64,000 nt of DNA from Pyxidicoccus trucidator (GCF_010894435.1 NZ_JAAIXZ010000006.1:540104-604103), one strand, 5' to 3'; shown: positions 26,237 to 35,640, counted from the first letter of the stretch. Translations and numbers: made by a program. The notes: a model not told the origin generated them from the letters alone.

Positions 26237-27604
26237 ATGCGTCGGTCCTCTCGCCTCCTCGCGCTATTCGGGCTGCTCGTGGCAATGAGCGCCCAGGCGC
26301 AAGAACCCTCCATCAGCGTCGGACCGGGGGACACATTCCTCGGCTCGCCCGTGCCAGGCACCGAATACTCGGTGCAATATACGGTCGTCATGTTCGGGCT
26401 CGGCGCACAGGTGGATGCGTTCGCCCTGAAGCCGGCCAATCGCCTGACGTCGGTGACGTCGATTACTCCGAGCTCCGCATGGATCAATGCGAACCAGCAG
26501 GCGATCTTCACGGTCAAGGGCGTGGTCCCCAGCGTGCCGGATGCGTGGGCCGAGGACATCGGGTTCCGGTACACCAACAGCAGCGGCCCCGTCACCATCA
26601 CGAGTCATATCCGCGGGAAAGCGCCGTCGACGGGCCCGACGACGAGGACCTACTGGGTGGGCGTCATCCCAGACACCGACACCTGTCCTCCGGGGTCCCC
26701 GCTCCTCTCCCTCCATATGGACAACGAGGATCATGACAACGAAAACAACCGGGCGGGGTGGATTGGTGCCACCATCAGCGACCGCAACACCACCTTCCGC
26801 TTCTGCCGGGTGGACGGTCTGCAGTTCAAGCCCCTGGCTGCCACCGATGTGGTGACCAACCACTACGCCGTGCTGCGGTTGGGCAACACGTGCCCCAACG
26901 ACTCGGTCAGCTTCTCGCGCTGGTTCCACAATCAGGTCAGAGACAACGCCAACTGGGATGAGTCCTCGTCGGGGGACGAGGCTGACCTGGGGGCGAACGA
27001 CACGGACCTCAATGACGCTCTGAGCATCCTGCACTTCTGCCTTTTCAAGTCCGGCACCAACACCATGACCGAGTTCCCTGCGCTGGGCTTCCAGTATGGC
27101 GTGCTCGCGGCCTCGGACTTCAGCAAGGCCGTACAGACCGGCTGGATCTACAGTGACGACGAGGACACCTGGGGATCCAACGGGAATGAGTTCCACGGCG
27201 ATCTGGCGGGGAAGCGCATCGTCGTGCCCACGGGCAGCGATGGCCGCAACACCACGATCCACATGGCGCGGGCCACCCAGGATATGCGCCCGGTCGCCCG
27301 CTGCACCGTCAGCCCCACCACCTCGGGGGCGGATCTCGTGTTCGCGAGTTTCAACAACAACGGTAGCTTTGCCAGGCCGGGGCGCACCCTCATGAGCTAC
27401 GCGTGGCGGTTCAGCGCTGGCGCGACGGCGAGCGGCCCGGGCCCGCATACCCGGCGCCTCGGCGTCGGCAATCACACCGGTACCCTGACGGTGACCGACA
27501 ATCTGGGTGAGCAGGGCTCGGCGACCTGCACCGTTCAAGTCACCGGTTGCAACGCTCCGGTCAGTGACGGCACGTCCAGCGCCGGGCGGGACCCCTGTCT
27601 CTAG
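26237..27604 (+). CDS. Secreted protein of unknown function with PKD-like C-terminus
   Basis: 455 residues from ATG 26237, giving the signal peptide MRRSSRLLALFGLLVAMSAQA; an in-frame ATG at 26207 is less suitable. The mature protein has an Ig-like N-terminal region (about 25-140), a middle with acidic clusters (LHMDNEDHDNENN, DESSSGDEADLGAND) and several cysteines, and a C-terminal segment (SYAWRFSAGATASGPGPHT, GTLTVTDNLG) resembling a PKD domain. I do not recognise the family. It is a monocistronic unit after the siderophore terminator. Confidence 0.75.
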   Translation: MRRSSRLLALFGLLVAMSAQAQEPSISVGPGDTFLGSPVPGTEYSVQYTVVMFGLGAQVDAFALKPANRLTSVTSITPSSAWINANQQAIFTVKGVVPSVPDAWAEDIGFRYTNSSGPVTITSHIRGKAPSTGPTTRTYWVGVIPDTDTCPPGSPLLSLHMDNEDHDNENNRAGWIGATISDRNTTFRFCRVDGLQFKPLAATDVVTNHYAVLRLGNTCPNDSVSFSRWFHNQVRDNANWDESSSGDEADLGANDTDLNDALSILHFCLFKSGTNTMTEFPALGFQYGVLAASDFSKAVQTGWIYSDDEDTWGSNGNEFHGDLAGKRIVVPTGSDGRNTTIHMARATQDMRPVARCTVSPTTSGADLVFASFNNNGSFARPGRTLMSYAWRFSAGATASGPGPHTRRLGVGNHTGTLTVTDNLGEQGSATCTVQVTGCNAPVSDGTSSAGRDPCL

Positions 27605-28023
27605 TTGGCTCGGTTTCTGAGTCTCCGCGGAGCTCCCGGCCCCTCGTGGCGCCGGGGGCTCCGGTCGCTCGGCGAGCGACAGATATCGCCCCAGCGTATA
27701 TGCGGGATGGAAGCCATGTTGAGGGTGAGGCCCTTGCGTGGTGCTCAAGTGCGTGCCCATGCCAATGGAGTACGGCCTGTGCGTTGCTGCGGCGTAACCC
27801 CGCTGAGCGCTTCGCCACGGCCACCGAACTGGAAACCGTCATGCGTGCACGGCCAGGGCGCCGGTCTTCACGGCCCGGCTCCGCTCCGTTCCGCCCCTAC
27901 GTCCCGCGCGATGCCGGGTCTGACCAACAGCTCGCGGATTCTCTGCATCATTCTCCACCTGGTCGGCTCATTCCATTTGAGGGGGAGATTTGCTCCACCT
28001 CATGAAAGGCAGGAGTCCAATCC
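27605..28023. other. Degraded intergenic stretch with a Ser/Thr kinase fragment
   Basis: No intact gene is visible. At about 27784-27855 on the plus strand, LLRRNPAERFATATELETVM matches the end of a Hanks-type kinase domain (the Arg in PxxR and following helix), without the rest. The flanks show no other protein-like pattern. Confidence 0.45.
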
Positions 28024-28092
28024 ATGAAGAAGCTCACGATTCGCGATACCGAGACTGTGAAGACCAGCACCCTCTTGTGGGTCATGCCCTGA
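28024..28092 (+). CDS. 22-residue mini-ORF with strong ribosome site, leader or precursor peptide candidate
   Basis: ATG 28024 is preceded by AGGAG with an ideal 8-base spacer. The peptide starts MKKLTIRDTETVKTS and ends TLLWVMP before TGA. A charged, leader-like N-terminal half is followed by a hydrophobic tail. It has no cysteine; three Thr/Ser and a Trp are in the last nine residues. Downstream is a stem-loop and then a TPR protein gene. It could be a RiPP-like precursor, a signal peptide for the TPR protein, or a translated leader for attenuation. I know no family to place it in; chance ORFs of this length are common, so the ribosome site and context carry the call. Confidence 0.4.
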   Translation: MKKLTIRDTETVKTSTLLWVMP

Positions 28093-28118
28093 CCCGCATT
28101 CCCGCGGGAGCTGAGCTT

Positions 28119-28180
28119 CCCCGGTGGGACAAACCTCATGAGGACTTGAGATAGCCGCGCGCTTCGCGTTCCCACCGGGG
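28119..28180 (+). promoter_or_regulatory. Long stem-loop between mini-ORF and TPR gene
   Basis: CCCCGGTGGGA (28119-28129) and TCCCACCGGGG (28170-28180) are perfectly complementary over 11 bp, with a 40-nt loop that can fold further (GCGCGC..GCG). It ends about 90 bp before the TPR start. This could be an attenuator or mRNA-stability element. Confidence 0.45.
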
Positions 28181-28269
28181 CGCATTCTCGGCAGGGGTTG
28201 AATCGCCAGCGCTCCTCGGTCCATGCGAGTGAGCGCCTGGTTCTGCCCCGGGCCGCGTGGAGACACTCC

Positions 28270-30294
28270 GTGCTCATCAACTGGCAGAACGACTTGCCGT
28301 CCTATCCCCTGTCATCAGGGGAGCGAGTGCTCGTCCTGGAAGCGGAGCCCGGGTCGGAGCGCCGCAAGGCACTTGCCGGGTGGCTCGAGAGGGCCCGAGG
28401 CGGTCAGGCCCTTTTCAGCCAGGTGCTCGACTGCGACTTTTCGCAGGGTGGGGTCTGGGCAGGAGTCGCCGAGTTGCTCGACGCGCTGCTCCCTCGCATC
28501 CAGGCCGTGGCACCTTCCCTCCTCGTCTCGCACGACACCGAGCTCGCGGCGATTCTGCCCCAGCTCCGGGAGACGATTCGACCTCGCCACCGGTCACTCG
28601 TCGAGCTCGCCTCGGACGAGGAGAGGTTTCAGCTCCATGCGCGGGGGCGGGCGGACCGGCTCCTGCACGGGGCCATCGAGTTGCTGGCCGATTTCCATGC
28701 CGCCGACACCGCACAAGGTCCGTGGCTCCTCGTCTGCGAGCATTTCGGGCGCGCGGGAGACCTGTCGCGTCGATTCTTTCGCGAGCTGGTGCGTCGCCAG
28801 CGTGCGCAGCTCGACCTGACACTCCTGGTCGCTGTCGACCCCGGAGAGGGCGACGCGACCTACACGGAGCTGTCCCGTGCGGGTCCGGTCTCAGGGGTGC
28901 GCCTTCGCCTTGCGCCCCAGGACCGGGCCCCGATGTCTCCCGAGGTCCAGCGAGCCCATGCCCACGCTGCACGCGAGCTGGAGCACAGGGTCCAGCGCGA
29001 ACCGGAGGCCGTGAAGGCGAGCCTTCCGCGCCTCATCCATCTCTGGGAGCAGAGCGCAGAGCCTGAGAACGCGCTGCGGTGGCGGGCCGAGGGGCTGCGA
29101 CTCTGCGTGCGCCAGGGCTATTTCGAGGATGGGCTCCGGTATGGCGAGCCGCTCGTTCGCGCGCTGGAGGCCCTGTGCGGCGGCGACCCGAAGGCGCGCT
29201 GGGACATTCTGGGCAAACTCTGTACCTGTCTCTCCGCAACCGGGAGGGGGGAGTGGGCGGCGCGCCTCTTGGAGGAAGAAATCATCGCGAAGAGCGACGA
29301 TTCCGCGCTGCGCGCCCGGGCCTTCAACACCCTGGCGGTCTCCCACCTGCGCTACCTGCCCAGGCGCGACGTACGACTGGCGGAGCAGTACGTGCAAAGG
29401 GCCGCCGAGGCGGTGTCGCGGCTCGAGCCCTCCACGGACGAGGCCCGGACACTGACCATCCTGACCAACAATGCGCTCGCACTGGTGCGGCTGCTGGAGG
29501 GAAAGCCAGACGAGGCGCTGCGGCTCTGCCAGGCCTCGTTGGCCCTCTTTGACGAGCACCTCGGGCCACACGGACGGCCTCTGCAGCGTGCGGCGCTCAT
29601 GCTCCGCCTCGCGGAGTTGTTCCTCGTCATGGGCGCTCATGACGAGGCGCTCGCACACTACTCGGCGGCGATCGCCATCGACCCGAGCCAATCGGAATAT
29701 TACGGCTTGCGCGGGGTCGCGGCCTTCAAGGCCGGCCGCCTTCTGGAAGCGGAAGCGGACTTCCAAAAGGCCCTCGCGCTGAGTCCGCCCTATGCGGAGA
29801 TTGGGGTGAACCTCGGCCAATGTTACCGCGCCATGGAGCGGGCGGAGGACGCCATCCGGGCGTATTCTTCCGCACTCGAGCTCGAGCCCGAGAACGTGCT
29901 GGCGCTGGTGGGACGAGCCCAAGCCCATGAGCTGCTGGGTCAAGCGGAGCGAGCCTGCGCGGATTACAATGCCGTGCTCCAGCTGACTCCCGACGACGCG
30001 CTCGTCCTGGCCAACAGGGCCGTCTTGCACTACGAGGCGGGCCGCTTGCAGTCCTCCGTGGTCGATCTGGACCGCGCCGTCTCGCTGGCATCCGATACAC
30101 CCGAGCTCTACCAGAACCGCTCCGTCGTCCTCTCCGACCTGGGGCGGCGAGCGGAGGCCATCGCGGATCTCTCGACCTATCTGCAGCTCCGACCCGATGC
30201 CGAGGACCGTGCCGAGGTGGAAGAGAAGCTGTCGGCGTGGCGAGAGGCGCTCGTGCGCGCAGAGCCTTCTGCGCGAGGCCCCCGCCACGCCTGA
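28270..30294 (+). CDS. TPR protein with N-terminal degenerate NTPase-like domain
   Basis: 674 residues from GTG 28270 (GGAG eight bases upstream); a TTG at 28198 would add 24 residues without support. Residues 1-230 (LINWQNDLPSYPLSSGERVLVLEAEPG, WLLVCEHFGRAGDLSRRFFREL, LTLLVAVDPG) look like a STAND/AAA-type core, but no P-loop GxxxxGK(S/T) is present, so it probably does not bind ATP normally. From about 290 to the end are at least eight TPR-like units, the clearest being AIAIDPSQSEYYGLRGVAAF, YSSALELEPENVLALVGRAQ and DYNAVLQLTPDDALVLANRA. It is cytoplasmic and probably a protein- or peptide-binding scaffold. It ends 6 bp from the convergent gene. Confidence 0.75.
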   Translation: MLINWQNDLPSYPLSSGERVLVLEAEPGSERRKALAGWLERARGGQALFSQVLDCDFSQGGVWAGVAELLDALLPRIQAVAPSLLVSHDTELAAILPQLRETIRPRHRSLVELASDEERFQLHARGRADRLLHGAIELLADFHAADTAQGPWLLVCEHFGRAGDLSRRFFRELVRRQRAQLDLTLLVAVDPGEGDATYTELSRAGPVSGVRLRLAPQDRAPMSPEVQRAHAHAARELEHRVQREPEAVKASLPRLIHLWEQSAEPENALRWRAEGLRLCVRQGYFEDGLRYGEPLVRALEALCGGDPKARWDILGKLCTCLSATGRGEWAARLLEEEIIAKSDDSALRARAFNTLAVSHLRYLPRRDVRLAEQYVQRAAEAVSRLEPSTDEARTLTILTNNALALVRLLEGKPDEALRLCQASLALFDEHLGPHGRPLQRAALMLRLAELFLVMGAHDEALAHYSAAIAIDPSQSEYYGLRGVAAFKAGRLLEAEADFQKALALSPPYAEIGVNLGQCYRAMERAEDAIRAYSSALELEPENVLALVGRAQAHELLGQAERACADYNAVLQLTPDDALVLANRAVLHYEAGRLQSSVVDLDRAVSLASDTPELYQNRSVVLSDLGRRAEAIADLSTYLQLRPDAEDRAEVEEKLSAWREALVRAEPSARGPRHA

Positions 30295-30300
30295 GGCGTA

Positions 30301-32463
30301 TCACTCGAGCGCGTCCGGCGGCTCCCAGCTCGAGAGCGGGTCCTTCACGCTCCAGAACATCGTCCTGTCACCCGGGCAGAAGTTGTAGACCTCGATGTAC
30401 ACCTCGAGCTCGAGACGTTTCGAGCCATCGCCGAGCGTCCGGACACAGGGCGCGATCGGATGCCACTTGCTACTCGGGTCCAGAATCGTCTTCGGATCGT
30501 TGTTGAACATGTTGACGAGACCTCTTCGATAGCCCTCGACCTGCGTGCCACCGGCCGCGACTTCCCGGGCGTTGTTCGGCTTGATCTCGATGATCGTGCA
30601 GCCCCTGATGCAGTCGGGTTCCGTCCGATCCTTCAGTCGCTGTCTCTTGATCGTGCAACTCGATTGCCGGTTGGCGTGCTCGCGATTGCCGTTGTCGACG
30701 TATGCCTTGATGACCGGGTCGTTCATCCCGCGAAGCTCTCGGTCCTTCGCGGGCTGCAGCGGATTCAAGTACTCGACGAGCTGTCGCTTGAAGGCAGGAA
30801 GCGTCTGGTTCCTGCTGTCGTTCATCAGTGAGTCGACTTCATTCAGGAGCCTGTCTCGCTGCGAGTGAAGCGCGTCCCACTGCGACTGGTACTCCCTGAC
30901 GCGTCCGTCGGTGATCTGGATGACTTTGCTTTCCCATTCCTCGTCGTTGCAGATCGCGTCCCGGATCTGCTTCGAGCGATCTTCCATCGTCGTGCGGAAG
31001 AGCGATGCGTCCTGCTTGAACTTCTTGAAGTTCGCCTTCAGATCGTTGTACCGGCGACCGATCGAGCCGCGATGCTCGCCGAGCGATTTCAGCGCCTGGT
31101 CGATCTCCCGCGCGTTGTATCCGAGCTGGAGCTGTGAGCACGGCTCGCTGTCGTAGAGCTTCGCGCGCTTCACGTTGTAGTGCGTCAGCGACTTCCCCGC
31201 CGACCCCTGCAGCGCGTCGTAGAGGCGTGACCATTCGCCGTCGCGGAAGGAGAAACTCGCCGCCTTCTCCTTCCAGCTCGCCATGTCGCGTCCGAACTTG
31301 TCCGCGTCGTCCTTCTTCGCCTGCCACTTCTTCTGCAGCTCGGCGGATTTCGCGTGGATGTCGGCGACCGCCTTCTGCGGGTTCTTCTTGTCGTCCGCGC
31401 CGGTCTTCTCGGCGAGGAAGCGCTTCAGGTCCTCGAGCTCCTTCGAGCACTCCTTCTCGTGCGCGTCGAGGAAGTCCTGCCCGGCCTTCAGCTTCTTGTA
31501 GGAGTCGATCGACTCCTTCGCCGAGCGCGCCTGCGACGGCCAGCGATCGGCGATCTCGCGCGAGTCGCGGTCCTCTCCCTGGATGTCCTTCAGGTCGGAG
31601 AGGAAGCCGAGCGCCTCGTCCATGCTGCGCTGCGCGTCCTGGATCTCCGAGGCGCCGTCGCCGCTGCGCGAGTCGAGGTCCTTCAGCTTGTAGGCCGCGG
31701 CCTGCAGCTTCTCCTCGATCTTCTTGCGGATGGCGATGCGCGCCTGGCCGAATCCGCCCAGCTTCGACATCGCCTCCTTCACCGGCTCGTAGTCCTTCCC
31801 CTTCGCGAGCTCCAGACACTTGTACTTCGTCTCCTCCATGCGGAGGGTCCAGCGATCCCAGATATCGTTCACACCGTCGTGGAGCTCGCCCTTCACGTCG
31901 GACCACTTGCCGTGCGAGTCGGAGAAGTTGCGGGCGTAGCCCCGCCAGCGGTCCATCTCGTTGTGGACCTCCTGCATCTTGCGGAGCTCGTCGCCGTAGG
32001 TGCGGCCGATCTTCTCGGCCTCGTCGGGGATCTTGTAGAGACCGTTCGGGTCCTTCTTCTCGACGAAGCCCTGCAGGAAATACTTCAAGTTGCGGTCGGC
32101 TTCGATGCAGCGCTCGGAGAGGCGCGACTCGTCGGCCTTCACCTGCGCGTCTTTCATCTGCTTCAGGTACTTCGCGGACTCGCGAAACTTCGAGATGGAG
32201 TCCGGGTAGTAATAGACCATCGACTTCCCGGGGTCGTTCTGTGGGGCCAGCGACTTCAGCTTCTCGGTGTAGTCCTTCACGTAGCCGAGATGCTCGAGCG
32301 CGGAGTCGATGTCGCTCGAGCTCGAGTCGCCGACGATGCCGTCGAGCTTGTCCTTGATCCGGTTGAGATAGTCCTCGATGTAGCGAATGTTGTCCTCTTC
32401 CGGCCCGGCGAGCGCGGGAGTGGAGAACGCGACGAGCGCTGCGACGGCAAATGCCTTCTTCAT
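30301..32463 (-). CDS. Secreted coiled-coil protein of unknown function
   Basis: 720 residues from ATG 32463 (GGGAG upstream), directly after the beta-helix gene's stop, so translationally linked. Signal peptide KKAFAVAALVAFSTPALA. The mature protein is very rich in Lys, Asp, Glu and Gln in long heptad-like helices (IDYLNRIKDKLDGIVGD-type, EIQDAQRSMDEALGFLSDLK). There is a less helical C-terminal part (about 600-720) with a few cysteines. No known domain is recognised. With the upstream beta-helix protein it forms a two-gene secreted unit. Confidence 0.75.
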   Translation of the reverse strand: MKKAFAVAALVAFSTPALAGPEEDNIRYIEDYLNRIKDKLDGIVGDSSSSDIDSALEHLGYVKDYTEKLKSLAPQNDPGKSMVYYYPDSISKFRESAKYLKQMKDAQVKADESRLSERCIEADRNLKYFLQGFVEKKDPNGLYKIPDEAEKIGRTYGDELRKMQEVHNEMDRWRGYARNFSDSHGKWSDVKGELHDGVNDIWDRWTLRMEETKYKCLELAKGKDYEPVKEAMSKLGGFGQARIAIRKKIEEKLQAAAYKLKDLDSRSGDGASEIQDAQRSMDEALGFLSDLKDIQGEDRDSREIADRWPSQARSAKESIDSYKKLKAGQDFLDAHEKECSKELEDLKRFLAEKTGADDKKNPQKAVADIHAKSAELQKKWQAKKDDADKFGRDMASWKEKAASFSFRDGEWSRLYDALQGSAGKSLTHYNVKRAKLYDSEPCSQLQLGYNAREIDQALKSLGEHRGSIGRRYNDLKANFKKFKQDASLFRTTMEDRSKQIRDAICNDEEWESKVIQITDGRVREYQSQWDALHSQRDRLLNEVDSLMNDSRNQTLPAFKRQLVEYLNPLQPAKDRELRGMNDPVIKAYVDNGNREHANRQSSCTIKRQRLKDRTEPDCIRGCTIIEIKPNNAREVAAGGTQVEGYRRGLVNMFNNDPKTILDPSSKWHPIAPCVRTLGDGSKRLELEVYIEVYNFCPGDRTMFWSVKDPLSSWEPPDALE

Positions 32464-32465
32464 GG

Positions 32466-35195
32466 TCAGCTCCCGCTCTCGAGCTTCTTCGGACGCGCGC
32501 CGCCCTTCACCTTCTCGTTGCGCGGCACGAGCTTCACGGCCTTCTTCCAGTCCATCATCATTCCCTCGCCGGCCTTCACCTCGCCGGCCGCGGGGCGCGC
32601 GATCTCGAGCCACTCGTCGGCCGAGAAGCGGCTCGTGAGCGGCGACGAGCGCGCGTGCCACGCCGCGTAGAACGCCGCGTCGATGTCGAAGTTCGCATCG
32701 ACAACGACGTTCCCTTCGACCTTGCGCAGGCCGAGCTCGCCGAGGAGATACATCGAGCGCTCGTCGACCGTCGGAGGAGGCATGCCCTGCGTCGAGCGGA
32801 ACGCCGCCCAGTTGCGGAAGAACGTGTTGTTCGTGAGCGTCACCTCGTCCAGCTTCGCGTCGGCTTTCACCGCGAAGTTGTCGACGTACTGGATGACGTT
32901 TCCGTCGACGACGGCGGGCACCTGGCCACCGAGGACGATGCCGCTGCCGGTCGAGCTCGAGCCGTCGTGCGGACGCCGCTTGTTCCAGACGAAGAGGATC
33001 GTGTTGTTGCGGATCTGGGCGTTGCGCGTGCCGAAGCCGCCCGTGACCTTCACCGCCTCGTTGAAGACGTTCACGACGATGTTGTTCTCGAACGCGACCG
33101 CGTTACTGATGCGCGCCGCGGCGCCCGCGCCGTTGACGAACGTGCAGTTGCGGATCGCGCTCTCCGGCGACGCCACCCAGACGTGCTCGACGTCGGGAGA
33201 GGTGTTCACCTCGAGGAAGCCGTCCTTGTCGTAGCGGTTGAGCGTCTTCCGGTCGAACACGAAGCCGTCGATGATCAGGCCCGTGTGATCGCCGTTCGCT
33301 TCGAGGAGGTATCCCTGCGGATTCGTCTTCGAGTCCGGAGGCCACTGCAGGAGGCTCGGCGTGCTCCACGGATCGCGCGTCTTGAACTCGCGGTCCCAGC
33401 CGCCGAGGAGCGAGACATACTGCTTGCCGTCGATGATCCACTTCCCGCTCTTCAGCTTGCCGCCGTATTCGCCTTCCGCGACGAGGATGCGGTCTCCCTT
33501 CTCCGCCTTCTCGATCGCCTGGAACGGATCGCGGAACGGCTTCTCGCGCGAGCCGTCGCCGCCGCTCGCGCCCGCGAGCACGAACCAGTCGCGGCCCTTC
33601 GGGCGAGCCGCCGCCGTGGCCTCCTGCTCGTACGGCTCGATCGACTCCACGACCAGCGCCGTCTTCGGATACTGCGCTCGGCCGCGCGCCGTGCCGCGGA
33701 TCACGAAGAGATCGCGCGGCGGGCCCGAGCCGTAGTACGGAATCGCGTCGATGATTCGCTCGACGCTCGTGCCCTTCTTGAACGCGGCGGTCGTGCGGTT
33801 GTCTCCCTTCGCGTCCTTCAGGTAGATCGCCTTGTAGGCATCGGCCGGCCACTCCGGAAATCCGCTGACGTTTCCGACGCCGTCGACGCCAGCGACGAGC
33901 TCGATCGCCTTGCCGTCGAGTGCGAGCGGATTCGCCGCGAAGCTCGCGAGGTCGGTCCTGGCGTACTTCTTCGCCGGCGTCGCCGCCGCCACCGCCGAGA
34001 AGGTCACCGGGAGCTTCTTCGTGCGCGCGCCCGCCTTGAGCGCCGGGTTCTTCGGCTCGATGAGGATCGGCACCGCCGGCGCCGGATACACGTGCGCGAA
34101 GACCTCGACCTTGTCGCCAGCGGAGACGCCCGCCGACGCCCGCGTCTCGTCCCACGCCTTCGCGTCGAACTTCTTCCCGAGCCCGGGACGGTTGAGCCAG
34201 CGCTCGAACCACATGAGGTCGAACGAGAGCTTCGGGTCGGCCGCGACGTTGCCCGACGCCGCGATGAATCCGGCGTCCTCCGCCTCCTCGATGTCGGAGT
34301 CGTCGAGCGAGGTCTTCTTCCCCTCGTAGTAGAACGTGACGTTCGAGTAGAGGTTTCGCCAGAACGTGTTGACGTTGAACGTGACCTTCTTCGGCACCGT
34401 CGCCTGCACGCCGTGGTTGTCGGAGAACACCACGAGGTTGTTCTCGACGGTCGCCTTGTTCGTGACGTCGATTCCCGCGCCCTCGGTGCCGCCTTCGGAG
34501 ATCGCCTTCGTCGCCCACACGAACGCGATCGTGTTGTTGCGAATCTCCGTCGGCTTGTCGTGGTCGCCGCCGCCCTTCGACGTGATCGCGGCGTAGATCG
34601 TGTTGACGATGACGTTGTTCTCGACCGTCGAGCCCGGCGCCGCGCGCACCGCGCTGATCGAGTTCACGATGAGGCAGTTGCGCAGCACGCCGCCCTTCGC
34701 GAGATCGACCGCGCCGTTGCGCGAGAGCGCACGGGGATCGAAGCTCCCCTCGGGGCCGTACTCGTAGTAGTCCTTCATGTCGATGAAGAACCCGTCAATC
34801 GTTGCGCCGGCGGTGTCGCGCTTCGTGCTCGTGCTGATGCGCGCGAGCGAGACGTCGGGCCGGTTCTCCGATCCGCGGCGCCACGTGAGCTCGCTGAGGT
34901 TGCTCCACGGATTGCGTTCCTTGAAATTCGCGTCGTAGCCGCCAAGCAGCTCGACGTTCGGGAACGCGATCTCCCAGTTCCCCTTCTCGAGCTTGCCGTA
35001 ATACCTGCCCGCCGTGACGTGGACCTTGTCGCCGGCCTCCACGCGCTCGAGCGCCATCCACGGATCGCCGAACGGCTTCTCGCGCGAGCCGTCGCCGCCG
35101 AACGAGTTCGCGCGCACGAACCAGTCGCGCGCCTCCGCGTCGGACGCGAACAGCAACGAAGCCGAGATGAGAATCGAGACCAAGAGGCTGCGCAT
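32466..35195 (-). CDS. Secreted right-handed beta-helix protein with internal duplication
   Basis: 909 residues from ATG 35195 (AAGGAGA upstream); signal MRSLLVSILISASLLFASDAEA. Two homologous halves start with RDWFVRANSFGGDGSREKPF (about residue 22) and RDWFVLAGASGGDGSREKPF (about 533). Each has a DUF1565-like entry (valine/glycine strands, AGDKVHVTAGRYYGK / KGDRILVAEGEYGGK) and asparagine-ladder coils (NNTIAFVW, ENNLVVF; NNTILFVW, DGNVIQY) of pectate-lyase-like helices. No catalytic lyase residues are assignable; surface or carbohydrate binding is likely. Its DNA is rich in TCG and GATC strings compared with its neighbours, hinting at a different origin. Confidence 0.8.
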   Translation of the reverse strand: MRSLLVSILISASLLFASDAEARDWFVRANSFGGDGSREKPFGDPWMALERVEAGDKVHVTAGRYYGKLEKGNWEIAFPNVELLGGYDANFKERNPWSNLSELTWRRGSENRPDVSLARISTSTKRDTAGATIDGFFIDMKDYYEYGPEGSFDPRALSRNGAVDLAKGGVLRNCLIVNSISAVRAAPGSTVENNVIVNTIYAAITSKGGGDHDKPTEIRNNTIAFVWATKAISEGGTEGAGIDVTNKATVENNLVVFSDNHGVQATVPKKVTFNVNTFWRNLYSNVTFYYEGKKTSLDDSDIEEAEDAGFIAASGNVAADPKLSFDLMWFERWLNRPGLGKKFDAKAWDETRASAGVSAGDKVEVFAHVYPAPAVPILIEPKNPALKAGARTKKLPVTFSAVAAATPAKKYARTDLASFAANPLALDGKAIELVAGVDGVGNVSGFPEWPADAYKAIYLKDAKGDNRTTAAFKKGTSVERIIDAIPYYGSGPPRDLFVIRGTARGRAQYPKTALVVESIEPYEQEATAAARPKGRDWFVLAGASGGDGSREKPFRDPFQAIEKAEKGDRILVAEGEYGGKLKSGKWIIDGKQYVSLLGGWDREFKTRDPWSTPSLLQWPPDSKTNPQGYLLEANGDHTGLIIDGFVFDRKTLNRYDKDGFLEVNTSPDVEHVWVASPESAIRNCTFVNGAGAAARISNAVAFENNIVVNVFNEAVKVTGGFGTRNAQIRNNTILFVWNKRRPHDGSSSTGSGIVLGGQVPAVVDGNVIQYVDNFAVKADAKLDEVTLTNNTFFRNWAAFRSTQGMPPPTVDERSMYLLGELGLRKVEGNVVVDANFDIDAAFYAAWHARSSPLTSRFSADEWLEIARPAAGEVKAGEGMMMDWKKAVKLVPRNEKVKGGARPKKLESGS

Positions 35196-35314
35196 GCGTT
35201 CTCCTTCGAGAAGGGCGCGCAAGATCTACCCGAACGAGGAAACACGCGCCATGCGGCTAGCTACCTTACCTACTCATCGCGCAGATTGTGCGAAGGCCGT
35301 ATCATGGGTTCGGT

Positions 35315-35445
35315 GACGTCGGCGCGAACTCATTTCCCGATCGGGCCTTTGCCGACCCGCGCCAGCTCGAGCGCTTCTGGGGACCGCCCTTCGCGCCCGC
35401 CACCTTCACGCGCCATGACGTTCACCTTCGAACCGGGCCCTCCGT
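35315..35445 (+). pseudogene. AHSA1/SRPBCC gene fragment abutting repeat copy 2
   Basis: One frame reads RAFADPRQLERFWGPPFAPATFTRHDV, the conserved N-terminal motif of AHSA1-type SRPBCC proteins (DPxxLxxWWGP). It lacks a proper start and breaks off after LRTGP exactly where repeat copy 2 begins. About 110 downstream residues are missing. It is not a copy of the SRPBCC gene at 15120, whose motif is DPNAIAAWLPP. Confidence 0.6.
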
Positions 35446-35550
35446 CACGCGCTGTATCCGAACGGGACGCTGCCCAACCCGCTCGCTCGCGACTGACCCA
35501 TTCCCCCGCCCCCGCGTCATCCCGGCGCGGGGTCCGGGGTGGAAGCAGCT
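35432..35550 (+). repeat. Repeat copy 2: NIS synthetase 3' end plus hairpin
   Basis: It matches copy 1 from about accgggccctccg to the hairpin, including the 38-bp identical core and the TGA. Its downstream edge GGTGGAAGCAGCT is shared with copy 3 (GGTGGGAGCAGCT) but not with copy 1. No synthetase coding sequence precedes it. Confidence 0.85.
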
Positions 35551-35640
35551 CGGATGGAGTCGACGGATGGGAAGCTGGGAGGCGGGCTCCAATGTCAGAC
35601 AGGTGGACGAGAATCCTCACCTCTTTGACGAGGAGCCTGA

